From the NCBI RefSeq assembly GCF_018263925.1, contig NZ_JAEVHF010000006.1, positions 182,411 through 246,410 of the forward strand: a DNA stretch of 64,000 bases, read 5' to 3'. The translations under genes were made by a program, and so were the position numbers. How positions within the stretch are numbered: position 1 is the stretch's first letter; each line of letters opens with the position of its first letter. The notes beneath the pieces are model-generated. The model was not told where the DNA came from, searched no databases, and saw only the letters and a program-made list of their open reading frames with translations. Below, piece by piece: positions 35,837 through 45,449 of this stretch. The stretch comes from Kistimonas asteriae. GTDB taxonomy: Bacteria; Pseudomonadota; Gammaproteobacteria; Pseudomonadales; Endozoicomonadaceae.

Positions 35837-35971
35837 AGTCGTGTGCTCTCCCGATCTGTTTTTATCGTGATGTGATCAGTATTCAGGCAATGGTCGGATA
35901 GGAGCTAAAAATCAACATTACGACTCCATCATCCGTAAAAATTACCAAACCATAGTACATATCACATAAAA

Positions 35972-36002
35972 AAACACCGCCCGATTGAATATGGCGGTGT
36001 TT
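35972..36002 (-). terminator. Intrinsic terminator of prkA-yeaH-spoVR operon 2
   Basis: On the minus strand a 10-bp stem (AAACACCGCC / GGCGGTGTTT) with an 11-nt loop, then a run of T, 30 nt past the spoVR copy 2 stop. Complete Rho-independent form. Confidence 0.85.
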
Positions 36003-36031
36003 ATTGCTGTATAACATGGACAGTATGGATG

Positions 36032-37570
36032 TCAGGCAAGCTCTATCATCGCATTCGAGCTGTCTTTGCTCGACTTCCGGGGACAGCTGGCGGTCCGCTT
36101 GACCTGATCCTCTTCATCCACCGACTCCAGTCGGACATCAAACCCCCACAGTTTATGCACATGCCGCAGGATTTCTTCCGTGGTTTCTCCCAGCGGTCGC
36201 CCCTGATGCATGTAGTGGCGCATGGTCAAGGCACGATCACCTTTGACATTGACGTTATAGACCTGAATGTTGGGCTCGCGGTTCCCCAGGTTGTACTGGG
36301 CTGCCAACGCTTCCCGGATTTCGCGGTAGCCAGGTTCATCGTGGATGGCATCCACTTCCATGTAGGCCTTTTTCTCATTATCCATAATGGAGAACAGCCG
36401 TAATTCCCGGATCACCTTTGGCGACAGATACTGTTGGATGAAGCTTTCATCCTTGAAGTTACGCATGGCGAAATGGAGGGTTTCCAGCCAGTCAGAGCCA
36501 GCAATATCCGGGAACCATTCCCGGTCTTCATCGGTGGGATCTTCACAGATACGACGGATATCCACGAACATCTTGAAACCCAATGTATACGGGTTAATGC
36601 CAGAATAGCGGGGATCATCAAAATCCGGCTGGAAAATCACGCTGGTGTGAGAATGCAGGAACTCCATGATAAAGCCATCCGTTACCAGGCCCTCGTTATA
36701 CAGTTCATGCATGATGGTGTAGTGCCAGAAAGTCGCCCAACCTTCATTCATCACCTGGGTCTGGCGCTGTGGATAATAATATTGCGCCATCTTGCGAACG
36801 ATCCTCAGGAGTTCACGCTGCCAGGTTTCCAGTAATGGCGCGTTCTTTTCCAGGAAATAGAGAATGTTTTCTTCGGGATGTTCCGGAAAACGTGTTTCTT
36901 TCTCTTCCACTTCCGTTTCCTGCTGCGGAATCGTGGACCAGATATCGTTCAGTGTGCGTTGGATGTATTCAGCCCGCTCTTCCTGGCGAGACTTTTCCTC
37001 TTCCGCCGAAATCGGCCTTGGTCGCTTATACCGGTTAACCCCTTGATTCATCAGGGCATGGCACGCGTCCAAAACATCTTCAACCGCATCGATACCGTAT
37101 TTCTCTTCACACTGGTTGACGTAGTTTTTGGCAAACAGGAGGTAATCAATGATCGACTCCGCATCGGTCCAGGTCTGGAACAGGTAATTTCCCTTGAAGA
37201 AAGAATTATGCCCGTAGCAGGCATGGGCAATCACCAGCGCCTGCATGGTGATGGTGTTTTCTTCCATCAGGTAGGCAATACAGGGATTAGAATTAATGAC
37301 GATTTCATAGGCCAATCCCATCCGGCCTCGTTCATACCCCTGCTGGTTACTGAGGAAATGTTTACCAAATGACCAGTGGTTATACATCAACGGCATGCCC
37401 ACGGACGCATAAGCGTCCAGCATCTGTTCCGAACTGATGATTTCAACCTGGTTGGGATACGTATCCAGCCGAAATTTCTCCGCGATGCGTGAAATCTCGC
37501 GGTCATACTGTTCGATCAGCTCAAACGTCCATTCAGACTCTGTGGACAGCGGTTTTTTTTTCTTGCTCAT
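36032..37570 (-). CDS. SpoVR family protein, copy 2
   Basis: 512 residues, collinear with copy 1 at 18655-20169: 'WTFELIEQYDREISRIAEKFRLDTYPNQ', 'MPLMYNHWSFGKHFL', 'AHACYGHNSFFKGNYLF' and 'NEGWATFWHYTIMHELY' all recur. Differences concentrate in the linker after residue 190 and in the last 25 residues, where this copy ends 'RKSSKDSSNAMIELA'. The start overlaps the yeaH stop by one base (TAATG), unlike the ATGA of copy 1. No key residue is missing, so both copies look functional. Role unknown, as for copy 1. Confidence 0.92.
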   Translation of the reverse strand: MSKKKKPLSTESEWTFELIEQYDREISRIAEKFRLDTYPNQVEIISSEQMLDAYASVGMPLMYNHWSFGKHFLSNQQGYERGRMGLAYEIVINSNPCIAYLMEENTITMQALVIAHACYGHNSFFKGNYLFQTWTDAESIIDYLLFAKNYVNQCEEKYGIDAVEDVLDACHALMNQGVNRYKRPRPISAEEEKSRQEERAEYIQRTLNDIWSTIPQQETEVEEKETRFPEHPEENILYFLEKNAPLLETWQRELLRIVRKMAQYYYPQRQTQVMNEGWATFWHYTIMHELYNEGLVTDGFIMEFLHSHTSVIFQPDFDDPRYSGINPYTLGFKMFVDIRRICEDPTDEDREWFPDIAGSDWLETLHFAMRNFKDESFIQQYLSPKVIRELRLFSIMDNEKKAYMEVDAIHDEPGYREIREALAAQYNLGNREPNIQVYNVNVKGDRALTMRHYMHQGRPLGETTEEILRHVHKLWGFDVRLESVDEEDQVKRTASCPRKSSKDSSNAMIELA

Positions 37571-38844
37571 TACGCTTCCTTCTTCTCGAACAGGCGCCGG
37601 AATACCGGATAAATATCGCTGGCGGACTTGATCTGCTGCATCGCAAAGGCATCCTGGAACTGGTCCTGGATAGTTTCGTATTCACGCCACAGGTTCTGAT
37701 GCTGACGGTCAGTGATTTCCACATAGGAGAAATACTGCACCAGAGGCATCAGCTCATTCGCCAGGATTTTGGTGCAGACCGAGGAATCCCCTTCCCAGTT
37801 ATCCCCATCCGAAGCCTGGGCGACGTAGATATTCCAGTCAGTCGGCGAGTAACGCTTAATGATGGTATCCCGGGTCAGTTCCAGAGCACTGGAAACAATG
37901 GTTCCACCGGTTTCACGGGAATAGAAGAAATCTTCTTCGTCCACTTCCTTGGCAGCCGTGTGATGCCGGATAAACACTACCTCAATCCGCTTGTAGTTCC
38001 GCTGCAGGAACAGGTAGAGCAGGATAAAGAAACGTTTGGCCATATCCTTGATTTCCTGCGTCATGGAACCAGAAACATCCATGACACAGAACATCACCGC
38101 CTTGCTTGACGGCTGGGGCACCTTGACGAAATTGTTGTACCGAAGGTCAATGTCATCAATGAAGGGCACCCGCTTGAGCTTGCCGTTCAGCCGCTTGATT
38201 TCTTCACGGAGAAAGTTGGCCCTTTCTTCATCGTAATCATCAGGCTGAACTTCCATTTCCCGCAATTCACGTTTCATCTGGCGGATATCCCGACGAGTAC
38301 CGCCGGACAGTGCAATCCTGCGCGCATGGGCACTGCGCAGTGAGCGGACGATATTGAGTCGGTCCGGCGGCCCTGCCGTTACAAAACCTGCCTGGCGGGT
38401 TTTGAATTCCACCATGTCATGCAGCTGTTTTTCAGACAGATTAGGCAGTTCCAGGTCATCAAACATGAATTCCAGGAATTCATCATGGTTGATATGGAAG
38501 GTGAACTCATCCATACCATCGCCCTGATTGCTGGCCTGACCCGCGCCACCGCCACGGCCGCTACCGCCATTGGGGCGCTTGATCCGGTCGCCTTTGATGA
38601 AATCCTTGTTGCCAGGGTGAATACCGCGGTGCATGCCGCCCTGACCATGATGAAAGATGGGTTCCGACAGATCCTTCTGGGAAATGGAGATGTCGCTGCC
38701 GCTTTCGACGTCGGTAATGCTGCGCTTGTTCACCGCATCCGACACCGCTTTCTTGATATGCTTTTTATACCGCCGCATAAACCGCTGACGGTTTACCGTG
38801 CTCTTGTTCTTGCCGTTGAGGCGGCGGTCAATAATGATGCTCAT
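37570..38844 (-). CDS. YeaH/DUF444 family protein, copy 2
   Basis: About 424 residues, starting '[19 protein letters not shown]' with GGAG 7 nt before ATG 38844. The MIDAS-like motif '[12 protein letters not shown]' is kept, as are the Gly-rich linker ('[11 protein letters not shown]') and the terminal '[14 protein letters not shown]'. It is paralogous to the gene at 20166-21449 and sits in the same position between prkA and spoVR. The gap to prkA (132 bp) is longer than in copy 1 and carries a different hairpin. Confidence 0.9.
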   Translation of the reverse strand: MSIIIDRRLNGKNKSTVNRQRFMRRYKKHIKKAVSDAVNKRSITDVESGSDISISQKDLSEPIFHHGQGGMHRGIHPGNKDFIKGDRIKRPNGGSGRGGGAGQASNQGDGMDEFTFHINHDEFLEFMFDDLELPNLSEKQLHDMVEFKTRQAGFVTAGPPDRLNIVRSLRSAHARRIALSGGTRRDIRQMKRELREMEVQPDDYDEERANFLREEIKRLNGKLKRVPFIDDIDLRYNNFVKVPQPSSKAVMFCVMDVSGSMTQEIKDMAKRFFILLYLFLQRNYKRIEVVFIRHHTAAKEVDEEDFFYSRETGGTIVSSALELTRDTIIKRYSPTDWNIYVAQASDGDNWEGDSSVCTKILANELMPLVQYFSYVEITDRQHQNLWREYETIQDQFQDAFAMQQIKSASDIYPVFRRLFEKKEA

Positions 38845-38918
38845 TACACACTCCGTGTGGCAAGCAGAGACTCGTTGATACGAGGAAACAGCGTAGCCCT
38901 CTGCCATGCTCCGACGCC

Positions 38919-38941
38919 GAAACCGCAGTCCCTGCGGTTTC
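38919..38941 (-). other. Intercistronic hairpin between prkA and yeaH, copy 2
   Basis: Perfect 10-bp stem GAAACCGCAG / CTGCGGTTTC around a 3-nt loop, extendable with GACGCC / GGCGCC outside. It lies 35 nt past the prkA stop. Its sequence is unrelated to the hairpin at the same place in operon 1 (21490-21520). Confidence 0.65.
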
Positions 38942-38976
38942 CATTGGGCGCCGGCATTGGCATGGCGGTGACTACA

Positions 38977-40899
38977 CTACTGTGACTTCCGGACGCGGAT
39001 ATACCATTCGGCCAGCAACCTGACCTGCTTCTCGGTATAACCCCGTTCAACCAAGCGCTTCACAAACTCGTTGTGCTTGCGTTGCTCATCATTGCTGCCC
39101 TTCGCATTGAAGGAGATAACCGGCAACAGGTCTTCGGTATTGGAGAACATCTTCTTCTCAATAACCGAGCGCATCTTCTCGTAGCTGAGCCAGCTGGGAT
39201 TTTTGCCGTTATTACCAGCCCGGGCACGCAGTACGAAGTTCACCACTTCGTTCCGGAAATCCTTCGGATTGGCGATACTGGCAGCTTTCTCGATCTTTTC
39301 CAGTTCATCGTTGATAGCAGAACGATCAAGAATATCGCCGGTTTCCGGATCACGGTATTCCTGATCCTGAATCCAGAAATCCGCATACGTGATGTAACGG
39401 TCGAAGATGTTCTGGCCGTATTCTGAGTAGGATTCCAGGTAAGCGGTCTGAATCTCTTTACCCAGGAACTCAATGTACTTCGGCGCCAGGAATTCCTTCA
39501 GGTAGCGGAGGTAGCGCTCCTGGATTTCCTGAGGGAACTGTTGCTGCTCAATTTCACGCTCCAGCACATAAAGCAGATGCACCGGGTTGGCCGCCACTTC
39601 CGACGGATCGAAATTGAAAACCTTGGACAGGATCTTGAAGGCAAAACGGGTTGAAAGGCCGTCCATACCTTCATCAACACCGGCGGCATCCTTGTATTCC
39701 TGCAGCGGCTTCGCCTGTGGATCGGTATCCTTCAGGTTTTCGCCATCGTACACCCGCATCTTTGAGAATACGTTGGAGTTATCAGGTTCCTTGATACGAG
39801 ACAGCGTCGTGAACTGGGCCAGCATCCGCAGCGTATCCGGTGCACAGGGTGCTTCACGCAGCGAGCTGTTGATCAACAGTTTCTCGTAAATCTTGATCTC
39901 TTCCGAAACACGGGTGCAGTAAGGCACCTTGACAATATTGACCCGGTCAATGAACGCTTCATTGGTTTTGTTGTTTCTGAAGCTCTGCCACTCGGATTCA
40001 TTCGAGTGTGCCAGAATGATGCCGTCAAACGGAATCGCACTCATGCCCTCGGTACTGTTGTAGTTTCCTTCCTGGGTCGCGGTCAGCAGTGGATGCAGCA
40101 CCTTGATAGGCGCCTTGAACATTTCAACAAATTCCATCATCCCCTGGTTGGCGCGGCACAGGGCACCGGAGAAACTGTACGCATCGGGATCGTTCTGTGA
40201 ATATTCTTCCAACTGACGGATATCCACCTTACCGACGAGGCTGGAGATATCCTGGTTATTCTCATCACCGGGTTCAGTCTTGGCGACCGCAATCTGGTCA
40301 AGAATACTGGGATACAACTTGACCACCTTGAACTTGGTGATGTCACCGCCATACTCATGCAGGCGTTTTACCGCCCAGGGAGAAATAATACCCCGCAGGT
40401 AACGCTGGGGGATGCCGTACTCTTCTTCCAGAATCTTGCCATCTTCCTGTGGATTAAAGAGTCCCAACGGCGATTCGAACACGGGAGACCCCTTGATGGC
40501 ATAAAAGGGCACATCCTGGATCAGCGCCTTCAGGCGTTCTGCCAGTGAAGACTTACCGCCCCCGACGGGTCCCAGGAGATAAATGATCTGTTTCTTTTCT
40601 TCCAGTCCCTGCGCAGCGTGCCGGAAATAGGAGACAATCTGCTGAATGGCATCTTCCATGCCATAGAATTCCTCAAACGCTTTATAGCGCTTGATCAACT
40701 TATTGGAAAATATGCGGCTGAGAATCGGATCTCTGGAGGTATCAATCACTTCCGGTTCACCGATGGCCATCAGCATCCGCTCTGAGGCATTGGCATAGGT
40801 TATCGGGTCGTCCTTACAGAGCGCCAGGTATTCCTGCAGAGACATCTCTTCCTGCTTGGTTGACTGATAACGCGCCTGGTACTTATTGAAAATTTCCAT
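38977..40899 (-). CDS. PrkA-type serine protein kinase, copy 2
   Basis: About 640 residues, the same length as copy 1. The P-loop 'LLGPVGGGKSSLAERL' and the C-terminal 'TEKQVRLLAEWYIRVRKSQ' are conserved. Changes cluster at the N-terminus ('MEIFNKYQARYQSTKQEE'), around 120-150 and near 335-360. Nucleotide comparison by eye over the 3' half shows many third-position changes but few amino-acid changes, a sign of long coexistence under purifying selection. ATG 40899 follows AGGTGAG. The upstream leader is not similar to that of copy 1, so regulation probably differs. Confidence 0.92.
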   Translation of the reverse strand: MEIFNKYQARYQSTKQEEMSLQEYLALCKDDPITYANASERMLMAIGEPEVIDTSRDPILSRIFSNKLIKRYKAFEEFYGMEDAIQQIVSYFRHAAQGLEEKKQIIYLLGPVGGGKSSLAERLKALIQDVPFYAIKGSPVFESPLGLFNPQEDGKILEEEYGIPQRYLRGIISPWAVKRLHEYGGDITKFKVVKLYPSILDQIAVAKTEPGDENNQDISSLVGKVDIRQLEEYSQNDPDAYSFSGALCRANQGMMEFVEMFKAPIKVLHPLLTATQEGNYNSTEGMSAIPFDGIILAHSNESEWQSFRNNKTNEAFIDRVNIVKVPYCTRVSEEIKIYEKLLINSSLREAPCAPDTLRMLAQFTTLSRIKEPDNSNVFSKMRVYDGENLKDTDPQAKPLQEYKDAAGVDEGMDGLSTRFAFKILSKVFNFDPSEVAANPVHLLYVLEREIEQQQFPQEIQERYLRYLKEFLAPKYIEFLGKEIQTAYLESYSEYGQNIFDRYITYADFWIQDQEYRDPETGDILDRSAINDELEKIEKAASIANPKDFRNEVVNFVLRARAGNNGKNPSWLSYEKMRSVIEKKMFSNTEDLLPVISFNAKGSNDEQRKHNEFVKRLVERGYTEKQVRLLAEWYIRVRKSQ

Positions 40900-41135
40900 T
40901 TCTCGCTCACCTGCCCTGTCTGAATAATATTGCAACCGCCAGTACCACTGCTGATGCAACAACAGGCATCAATGCCCTGCGATTTGCCCGGTCGTTCCGG
41001 TTCCTTATCCAAGCTGAACTTTTGTTATAAGCGGGAACGACACAGCCGCTCCCGGTATCTATCGGTTACTACCTTGCCAGCTTGATTTTATATCTCTCTT
41101 TTTTAATCTAGCCTTCTTTAGGTTTTAAAACGAAT

Positions 41136-42248
41136 TTATGCACTCTGCAACTGCTTGATCACCGTTGCGAGGAATCGTGCGGCTTCTCCGCCAGTAACAG
41201 CGCGGTGATCAAAGCTGAGAGAAAGCGGCATAATCCGGTGCACTTCAACCTTGTCATCGACAACGACAGCTTCCTTCCTGATCACGCCGGTTCCTAAAAT
41301 GCAGACCATTGGCGGCACCACAATTGGCGTCGCATAGCGTCCTGCCATGGTGCCAAAATTGCTCAAGGTGATGGTGGCACCTTTCAGTTCATCCTGCGGG
41401 ACTGAACGGTTTTCCACATCCCGGCACATCGCATCCAATCCTTTACGAATATGCTGTGCTGACCGGTTACCGATATCCTGCATCACCGGCACAAACAATC
41501 CCTGCTCAGAATCGACAGCCACGCCAAGGTGCACCTGATCAAACAGGCGGCGGCTGAACGTTCGGCCATCAAACCAGGCATTTAACGACGGTTCTGCCCT
41601 GCAAGCCTCAGCAATGGCCAGCATAACCCTGACTGTGATGTCCGTGCCCTTTTCCCAGTGTCCAATATCGGCATCATCAAACAGTGTGACCGGTACGACG
41701 GACTCACCGGAAGCCGCCATATTTCTGGCCATATGTTTACGTACGCCGCGCAGGGTTTCTGTTTCATCACCCAGCGGACTAGTATAGGCCGCTTTTTCTA
41801 CGTCTTCAGTGGTAATATTTCCTGTCGGTAACGATGCCTGCACTGTATTGATATCAACACCCAGCCTCTGCGCTAACGCCCTTACTGCCGGTGTTGCCCT
41901 TACTCGCTGGCTTTCTGCGGTTGAGGGTGAAACGCCAACAAAAAACTGCTCATCATCTGCCGATTCCGGTGCTTCCTCCAGCTTGCCGACAACGGTTCCG
42001 GTATCCTCTTCTTCAACGCCGGCAAATTCCACCAGCGGCTCACCGGTATGCAGTGTATCCCCTGGCTCGCCAAACAATTTTCCAATCACGCCAGTTTGTG
42101 GAGAAGGCACATCCACTACCGCCTTGGCGGTTTCCACAGATACCAGCAGCTGGTCTTCCTCAACGTGGTCACCAGGTTTGACATGCCACTTGACGATATC
42201 CGCTTCGGGAATGCCCTCTCCCAGATCAGGTAACTTGAAAAAACGCAT
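41136..42248 (-). CDS. bkdB: Branched-chain 2-oxoacid dehydrogenase E2 (dihydrolipoyl acyltransferase)
   Basis: 370 residues. One N-terminal lipoyl domain with the lipoylated Lys in 'VSVETAKAVVDVPSP' (about 43), a short E3-binding domain near 115-150 ('VRATPAVRALAQRLGVDINTV') and a C-terminal catalytic domain ending 'LSLSFDHRAVTGGEAARFL'. The active-site motif is H-R-x-x-T-G-G instead of the more common H-R-x-x-D-G, a variant seen in some proteobacterial E2 proteins. It transfers acyl groups to CoA in valine, leucine and isoleucine breakdown. AAGGGGG precedes ATG 42248. Last gene of the operon; no E3 (lpd) gene follows. Confidence 0.86.
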   Translation of the reverse strand: MRFFKLPDLGEGIPEADIVKWHVKPGDHVEEDQLLVSVETAKAVVDVPSPQTGVIGKLFGEPGDTLHTGEPLVEFAGVEEEDTGTVVGKLEEAPESADDEQFFVGVSPSTAESQRVRATPAVRALAQRLGVDINTVQASLPTGNITTEDVEKAAYTSPLGDETETLRGVRKHMARNMAASGESVVPVTLFDDADIGHWEKGTDITVRVMLAIAEACRAEPSLNAWFDGRTFSRRLFDQVHLGVAVDSEQGLFVPVMQDIGNRSAQHIRKGLDAMCRDVENRSVPQDELKGATITLSNFGTMAGRYATPIVVPPMVCILGTGVIRKEAVVVDDKVEVHRIMPLSLSFDHRAVTGGEAARFLATVIKQLQSA

Positions 42249-42323
42249 TGCACACCCCCTTTGAAAGGTGACAGCAAAATCTGACTATTCCGCTACGGTC
42301 CCAGGTCTCTCTGTCGCCGCAGG

Positions 42324-43304
42324 CTATTGAAACATCACGGTTTCCTTGATCGCCCGAACGATACGTTCCGTATCCGGCAAATAATGATCTTCCATGCGGT
42401 AGTAAGGCATGGTGATGTCGTACCCGGTCACGCGCTTAACGGGTGCCTGAAGTTCAAAGATGGCCTCGGCTGATACCTGCGCGGCGATTTCAGCACCAAC
42501 GCCGAAACTTCTGGCTGCTTCATGAACAATCACACAGCGCCCCGTCTTGCGTACAGACGCCAGAATCGTGTCCATATCCAGTGGTTTGATGGTTGCCACA
42601 TCAATAACTTCCACGCTGATACCGTCTTCACCCAGCGCTTTAGCCGCTTCCAGGCTTTCTTTGATGGAAGCGCCCCAACTGACCAGGGTGATATCCTGCC
42701 CTTCACGCAGGGTAAAACAGGTATCCAGCGGCAAGGTCGTTCCAGCTTCGGGCAACTCTTGCTTCTGTAAGCGATAAATACGCTTGGGTTCCAGAAAGAT
42801 CACCGGGTCAGGATCAGCAATGGCAGCCAGGAGCAGGCTATAGGCCCGCACCGGTGAAGAAGGGATCACCACTCGCAGCCCTGGAATGTGAGCAAACAGG
42901 GCTTCGGTACTTTCGGAATGATGTTCGGGGGCATGAATGCCACCACCATACGGAGCGCGTAAGACCATCGGACACGTCAACCGGCCCCGGGTTCGGTTAC
43001 GCATGCGTGCGGCATGGCAGCAAAGCTGCTCCATACAGGGGAAAATAAATCCCATGAACTGGATTTCCGCCACCGGCTTGAGGCCCTGGGTCGCCATCCC
43101 GATGGTGACACCGGTAATCAGTGCTTCTGCCAGCGGTGTATCCATGACCCGCTTGAAGCCATATTTTTCCTTGAGACCAATCGTTGCCCTGAAAACCCCG
43201 CCGTTGGTGCCGACATCTTCTCCCAGCACCACAACCTCTTCATCCGCAGCCATCGCGTCGTCCAACGCCTTGTTGACCGCTTCTACCATCGTGACCTTAG
43301 TCAT
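42324..43304 (-). CDS. bkdA2: Branched-chain 2-oxoacid dehydrogenase E1 beta
   Basis: 326 residues, usual length. Thiamine diphosphate-binding fold beginning 'VTMVEAVNKALDDAMAADEEVVVLGEDVG' and including 'DTPLAEALITGVTIGMA', 'PYGGGIHAPEHHSESTEALFAH' and the C-terminal transketolase domain ('LVSWGASIKESLEAA', 'VHEAARSFGVGAEIAAQV'). The start overlaps the end of E1 alpha by 8 bp, using a GGAGG inside that gene. Pairs with E1 alpha to decarboxylate branched 2-oxoacids made by leucine dehydrogenase. Confidence 0.9.
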   Translation of the reverse strand: MTKVTMVEAVNKALDDAMAADEEVVVLGEDVGTNGGVFRATIGLKEKYGFKRVMDTPLAEALITGVTIGMATQGLKPVAEIQFMGFIFPCMEQLCCHAARMRNRTRGRLTCPMVLRAPYGGGIHAPEHHSESTEALFAHIPGLRVVIPSSPVRAYSLLLAAIADPDPVIFLEPKRIYRLQKQELPEAGTTLPLDTCFTLREGQDITLVSWGASIKESLEAAKALGEDGISVEVIDVATIKPLDMDTILASVRKTGRCVIVHEAARSFGVGAEIAAQVSAEAIFELQAPVKRVTGYDITMPYYRMEDHYLPDTERIVRAIKETVMFQ

Positions 43305-44373
43305 GACCGAGACCTCCCAACTTCATTTCCTCTTTCTGCTCGGCCAATCCCTTGGGTGTATTGGCGTAGTGGTAATCAAAGAGGTCATCGATGGTTGGCA
43401 AGGGAGTGGACAGGTAAGCGTCGACTTCTTCCTGAATCTGCTGGGCCACACGTTCCTGCAATGCCGTTTCCTTCTCGGGACCCCAGAGTCCTCTGGCATG
43501 CAAATAGTCCCGAAGGCGTTTGACCGGTTCTTTATCCCAGGCTTCCCGGAGTTCTTCAGAAGGGCGGTAGCGACCCGCATCATCGGCCGTGGTGTGGTCA
43601 GACAACCGATAGCTGATCGCCTCAATGACCGTTGCCCCACGCTTGTGACGGGCGCGATCCAGCGCAGCACTGACGACCTCATGCAAGGCAATAACATCAT
43701 TGCCGTCGACCTGCACACAGTGCAAACCAGCACCAACCCCTTTCTGAGCCAATGTCGGGGCACCACACTGAATGGAACGCGGTACGGAGATCGCCCACTG
43801 ATTATTGTTGATGAAAAAGACCACTGGTAACTGCCAGGCACCGGCAAGGTTCAAGGCTTCCAGAAAGTCACCCTTGGAGGTCGCACCATCACCGCAGGTC
43901 GTCAGGACAACCCGGTCCTCCCCCCGCAGCTTGAACGCGCTGGCAATCCCTGCGGCATGAGGCGCCTGGGTTGCAATCGGTACGCAATTGGGAAAATCCT
44001 GACCATATCCATCTACGGATGCGCTGCCGATTTCATCCCCCCCCCAATAGCGGTAAATGTCGGCATAACGAACACCGCGGGCCACCATCGCCGGATGGTC
44101 GCGGTAATAGGGAACCAGTACATCGCTGCTTTCAAGCAGTTTCCCATAAACAACTCCCTGGGCTTCCTGCCCCTGGCAGGAGGGATAAGTTCCCATCTTG
44201 CCGGTCCGTTGTAGAGCAATCGCTTTCTGGTCTGCCTGCCGGGCAAACACCATGGCTTCGTAATAATCGATCAAGGTTTCAGATTGTTCTGCCCAGCCCG
44301 GCAATGGCTGTGTCAGTTCGGCGTTTTCATCCAGGTACTGAACCCAGGGAATGGTCTCATGAGCTTTCGTCAT
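43297..44373 (-). CDS. bkdA1: Branched-chain 2-oxoacid dehydrogenase E1 alpha
   Basis: 358 residues. The thiamine diphosphate/Mg2+ motif is 'TTCGDGATSKGDFLEALNLAGAWQLPVVFFINNNQWA' (begins about residue 158). 'SYRLSDHTTADDAGRYR' is the phosphorylation-loop region found in 2-oxoisovalerate and PDH E1 alpha. Leucine dehydrogenase directly upstream favours branched-chain rather than pyruvate substrates. First of the three complex genes; 29 bp after the leucine dehydrogenase stop. Confidence 0.89.
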   Translation of the reverse strand: MTKAHETIPWVQYLDENAELTQPLPGWAEQSETLIDYYEAMVFARQADQKAIALQRTGKMGTYPSCQGQEAQGVVYGKLLESSDVLVPYYRDHPAMVARGVRYADIYRYWGGDEIGSASVDGYGQDFPNCVPIATQAPHAAGIASAFKLRGEDRVVLTTCGDGATSKGDFLEALNLAGAWQLPVVFFINNNQWAISVPRSIQCGAPTLAQKGVGAGLHCVQVDGNDVIALHEVVSAALDRARHKRGATVIEAISYRLSDHTTADDAGRYRPSEELREAWDKEPVKRLRDYLHARGLWGPEKETALQERVAQQIQEEVDAYLSTPLPTIDDLFDYHYANTPKGLAEQKEEMKLGGLGHD

Positions 44374-44402
44374 ATACCCCCCAGTCTTATCCGGTTACTG
44401 TT

Positions 44403-45449
44403 TCAGGCTGTCATACGTCCCTGATCATTTCCATAAAGCATTGTTTCGGCCATTCGGTCTGCAATCAGCGATATGGGCTCACCACTTTGCACCTGCCGCT
44501 TGAACAGTCGTGCCAGCGTCTCACCAATGCCGTCAATCCGTTTCCTGATCACCTTGTCGGATTCGCCCAAATGACGCAGCGACGCAAAGATCAGCCCACC
44601 TGCATTGACCAGGTAATCCGGTGCATACAGGATTGCCTGACGGTGTAAAGATAGACCGGAGTCCGGATTTGCGAATTGATTATTTGCCGAACCGGCTACA
44701 ACACGGCATTTCAGCGCCTGGATCGTTTTATGGTCCAGAATGCCACCCAGTCCGCAGGGGCTGAACACATCACAGTTAACCTTGTGGATATCCTCGGGTG
44801 ACACCGCTTCGGCATTGAAGGCTTTACAGCATTGGTCGACCTTGTCCTGGGCAATGTCTGCCACGATGAGACGAGCCTTGGATTGATGCAGCAGCTGACA
44901 TAATGCGTAACCCACATGCCCCAAGCCCTGAACCGCCACCGTGACGCCATCCAGTGAGTCCGGCAGCTCCTTACAAGCCGCAACACAGGCCTTGATGCTG
45001 CCAAACACGCCCTGTGCGGTGTAAGGTGCCGGATCACCCATCGCTGTCGTGCAGGTAACATGCGGAGTTTCTGTCGCGATGGTATCCATATCCTCCGTGA
45101 ATGTGCCGCAATCCATCGCAGTGATATACCGCCCGCCCAACTCATCGACAAAGCGTCCAAAAGCCTTAAACAGCGCTTCCCGGTCAAAGTCACCTTCAGG
45201 CGCCATAATGACGGATTTACCGCCGCCCTGAGCCAGCCCCGCCAATGCCGCTTTATAGCTCATGGCTTTCGCCAGGCGCACGGCATCCTGAATGGCTTCA
45301 TCAGTGGTTTGGTAGGAAATAAAACGGCACCCGCCGAGCGCAGGCCCCCGAGAGGTATCGTGTATGGCAATAATGGCCTTCAGACCAGATGATTCATCAT
45401 GCTTGAAATGAAGATCATTGAGCCTGGTATCGGTGATCGTCCTGAACAC
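44403..45449 (-). CDS. ldh: Leucine (branched-chain amino acid) dehydrogenase
   Basis: About 348 residues of the Glu/Leu/Phe/Val dehydrogenase family. Substrate and catalytic region: 'IAIHDTSRGPALGGCRF' and 'MSYKAALAGLAQGGGKSVI' with the catalytic Lys, then 'TAMDCGTFTEDMD'. The NAD+-binding glycine motif is 'VQGLGHVGYALCQLL' near 180-194. It oxidatively deaminates Leu, Val and Ile to the 2-oxoacids used by the E1 complex downstream. I choose GTG 45449 because GGGAGGG stands 8 nt upstream; the frame stays open 27 bases more. First gene of a four-gene catabolic operon. Confidence 0.88.
   Translation of the reverse strand: MFRTITDTRLNDLHFKHDESSGLKAIIAIHDTSRGPALGGCRFISYQTTDEAIQDAVRLAKAMSYKAALAGLAQGGGKSVIMAPEGDFDREALFKAFGRFVDELGGRYITAMDCGTFTEDMDTIATETPHVTCTTAMGDPAPYTAQGVFGSIKACVAACKELPDSLDGVTVAVQGLGHVGYALCQLLHQSKARLIVADIAQDKVDQCCKAFNAEAVSPEDIHKVNCDVFSPCGLGGILDHKTIQALKCRVVAGSANNQFANPDSGLSLHRQAILYAPDYLVNAGGLIFASLRHLGESDKVIRKRIDGIGETLARLFKRQVQSGEPISLIADRMAETMLYGNDQGRMTA

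Noticed and set aside
18655..40899. Composite transposon bounded by the two prkA operons
   Set aside because: The copies encode no transposase or integrase, are diverged at third positions, and no insertion sequence lies at either end.
41136..44373. Pyruvate dehydrogenase complex
   Set aside because: The E1 alpha/beta split type alone allows it, but leucine dehydrogenase as first gene of the operon argues for branched-chain 2-oxoacids.
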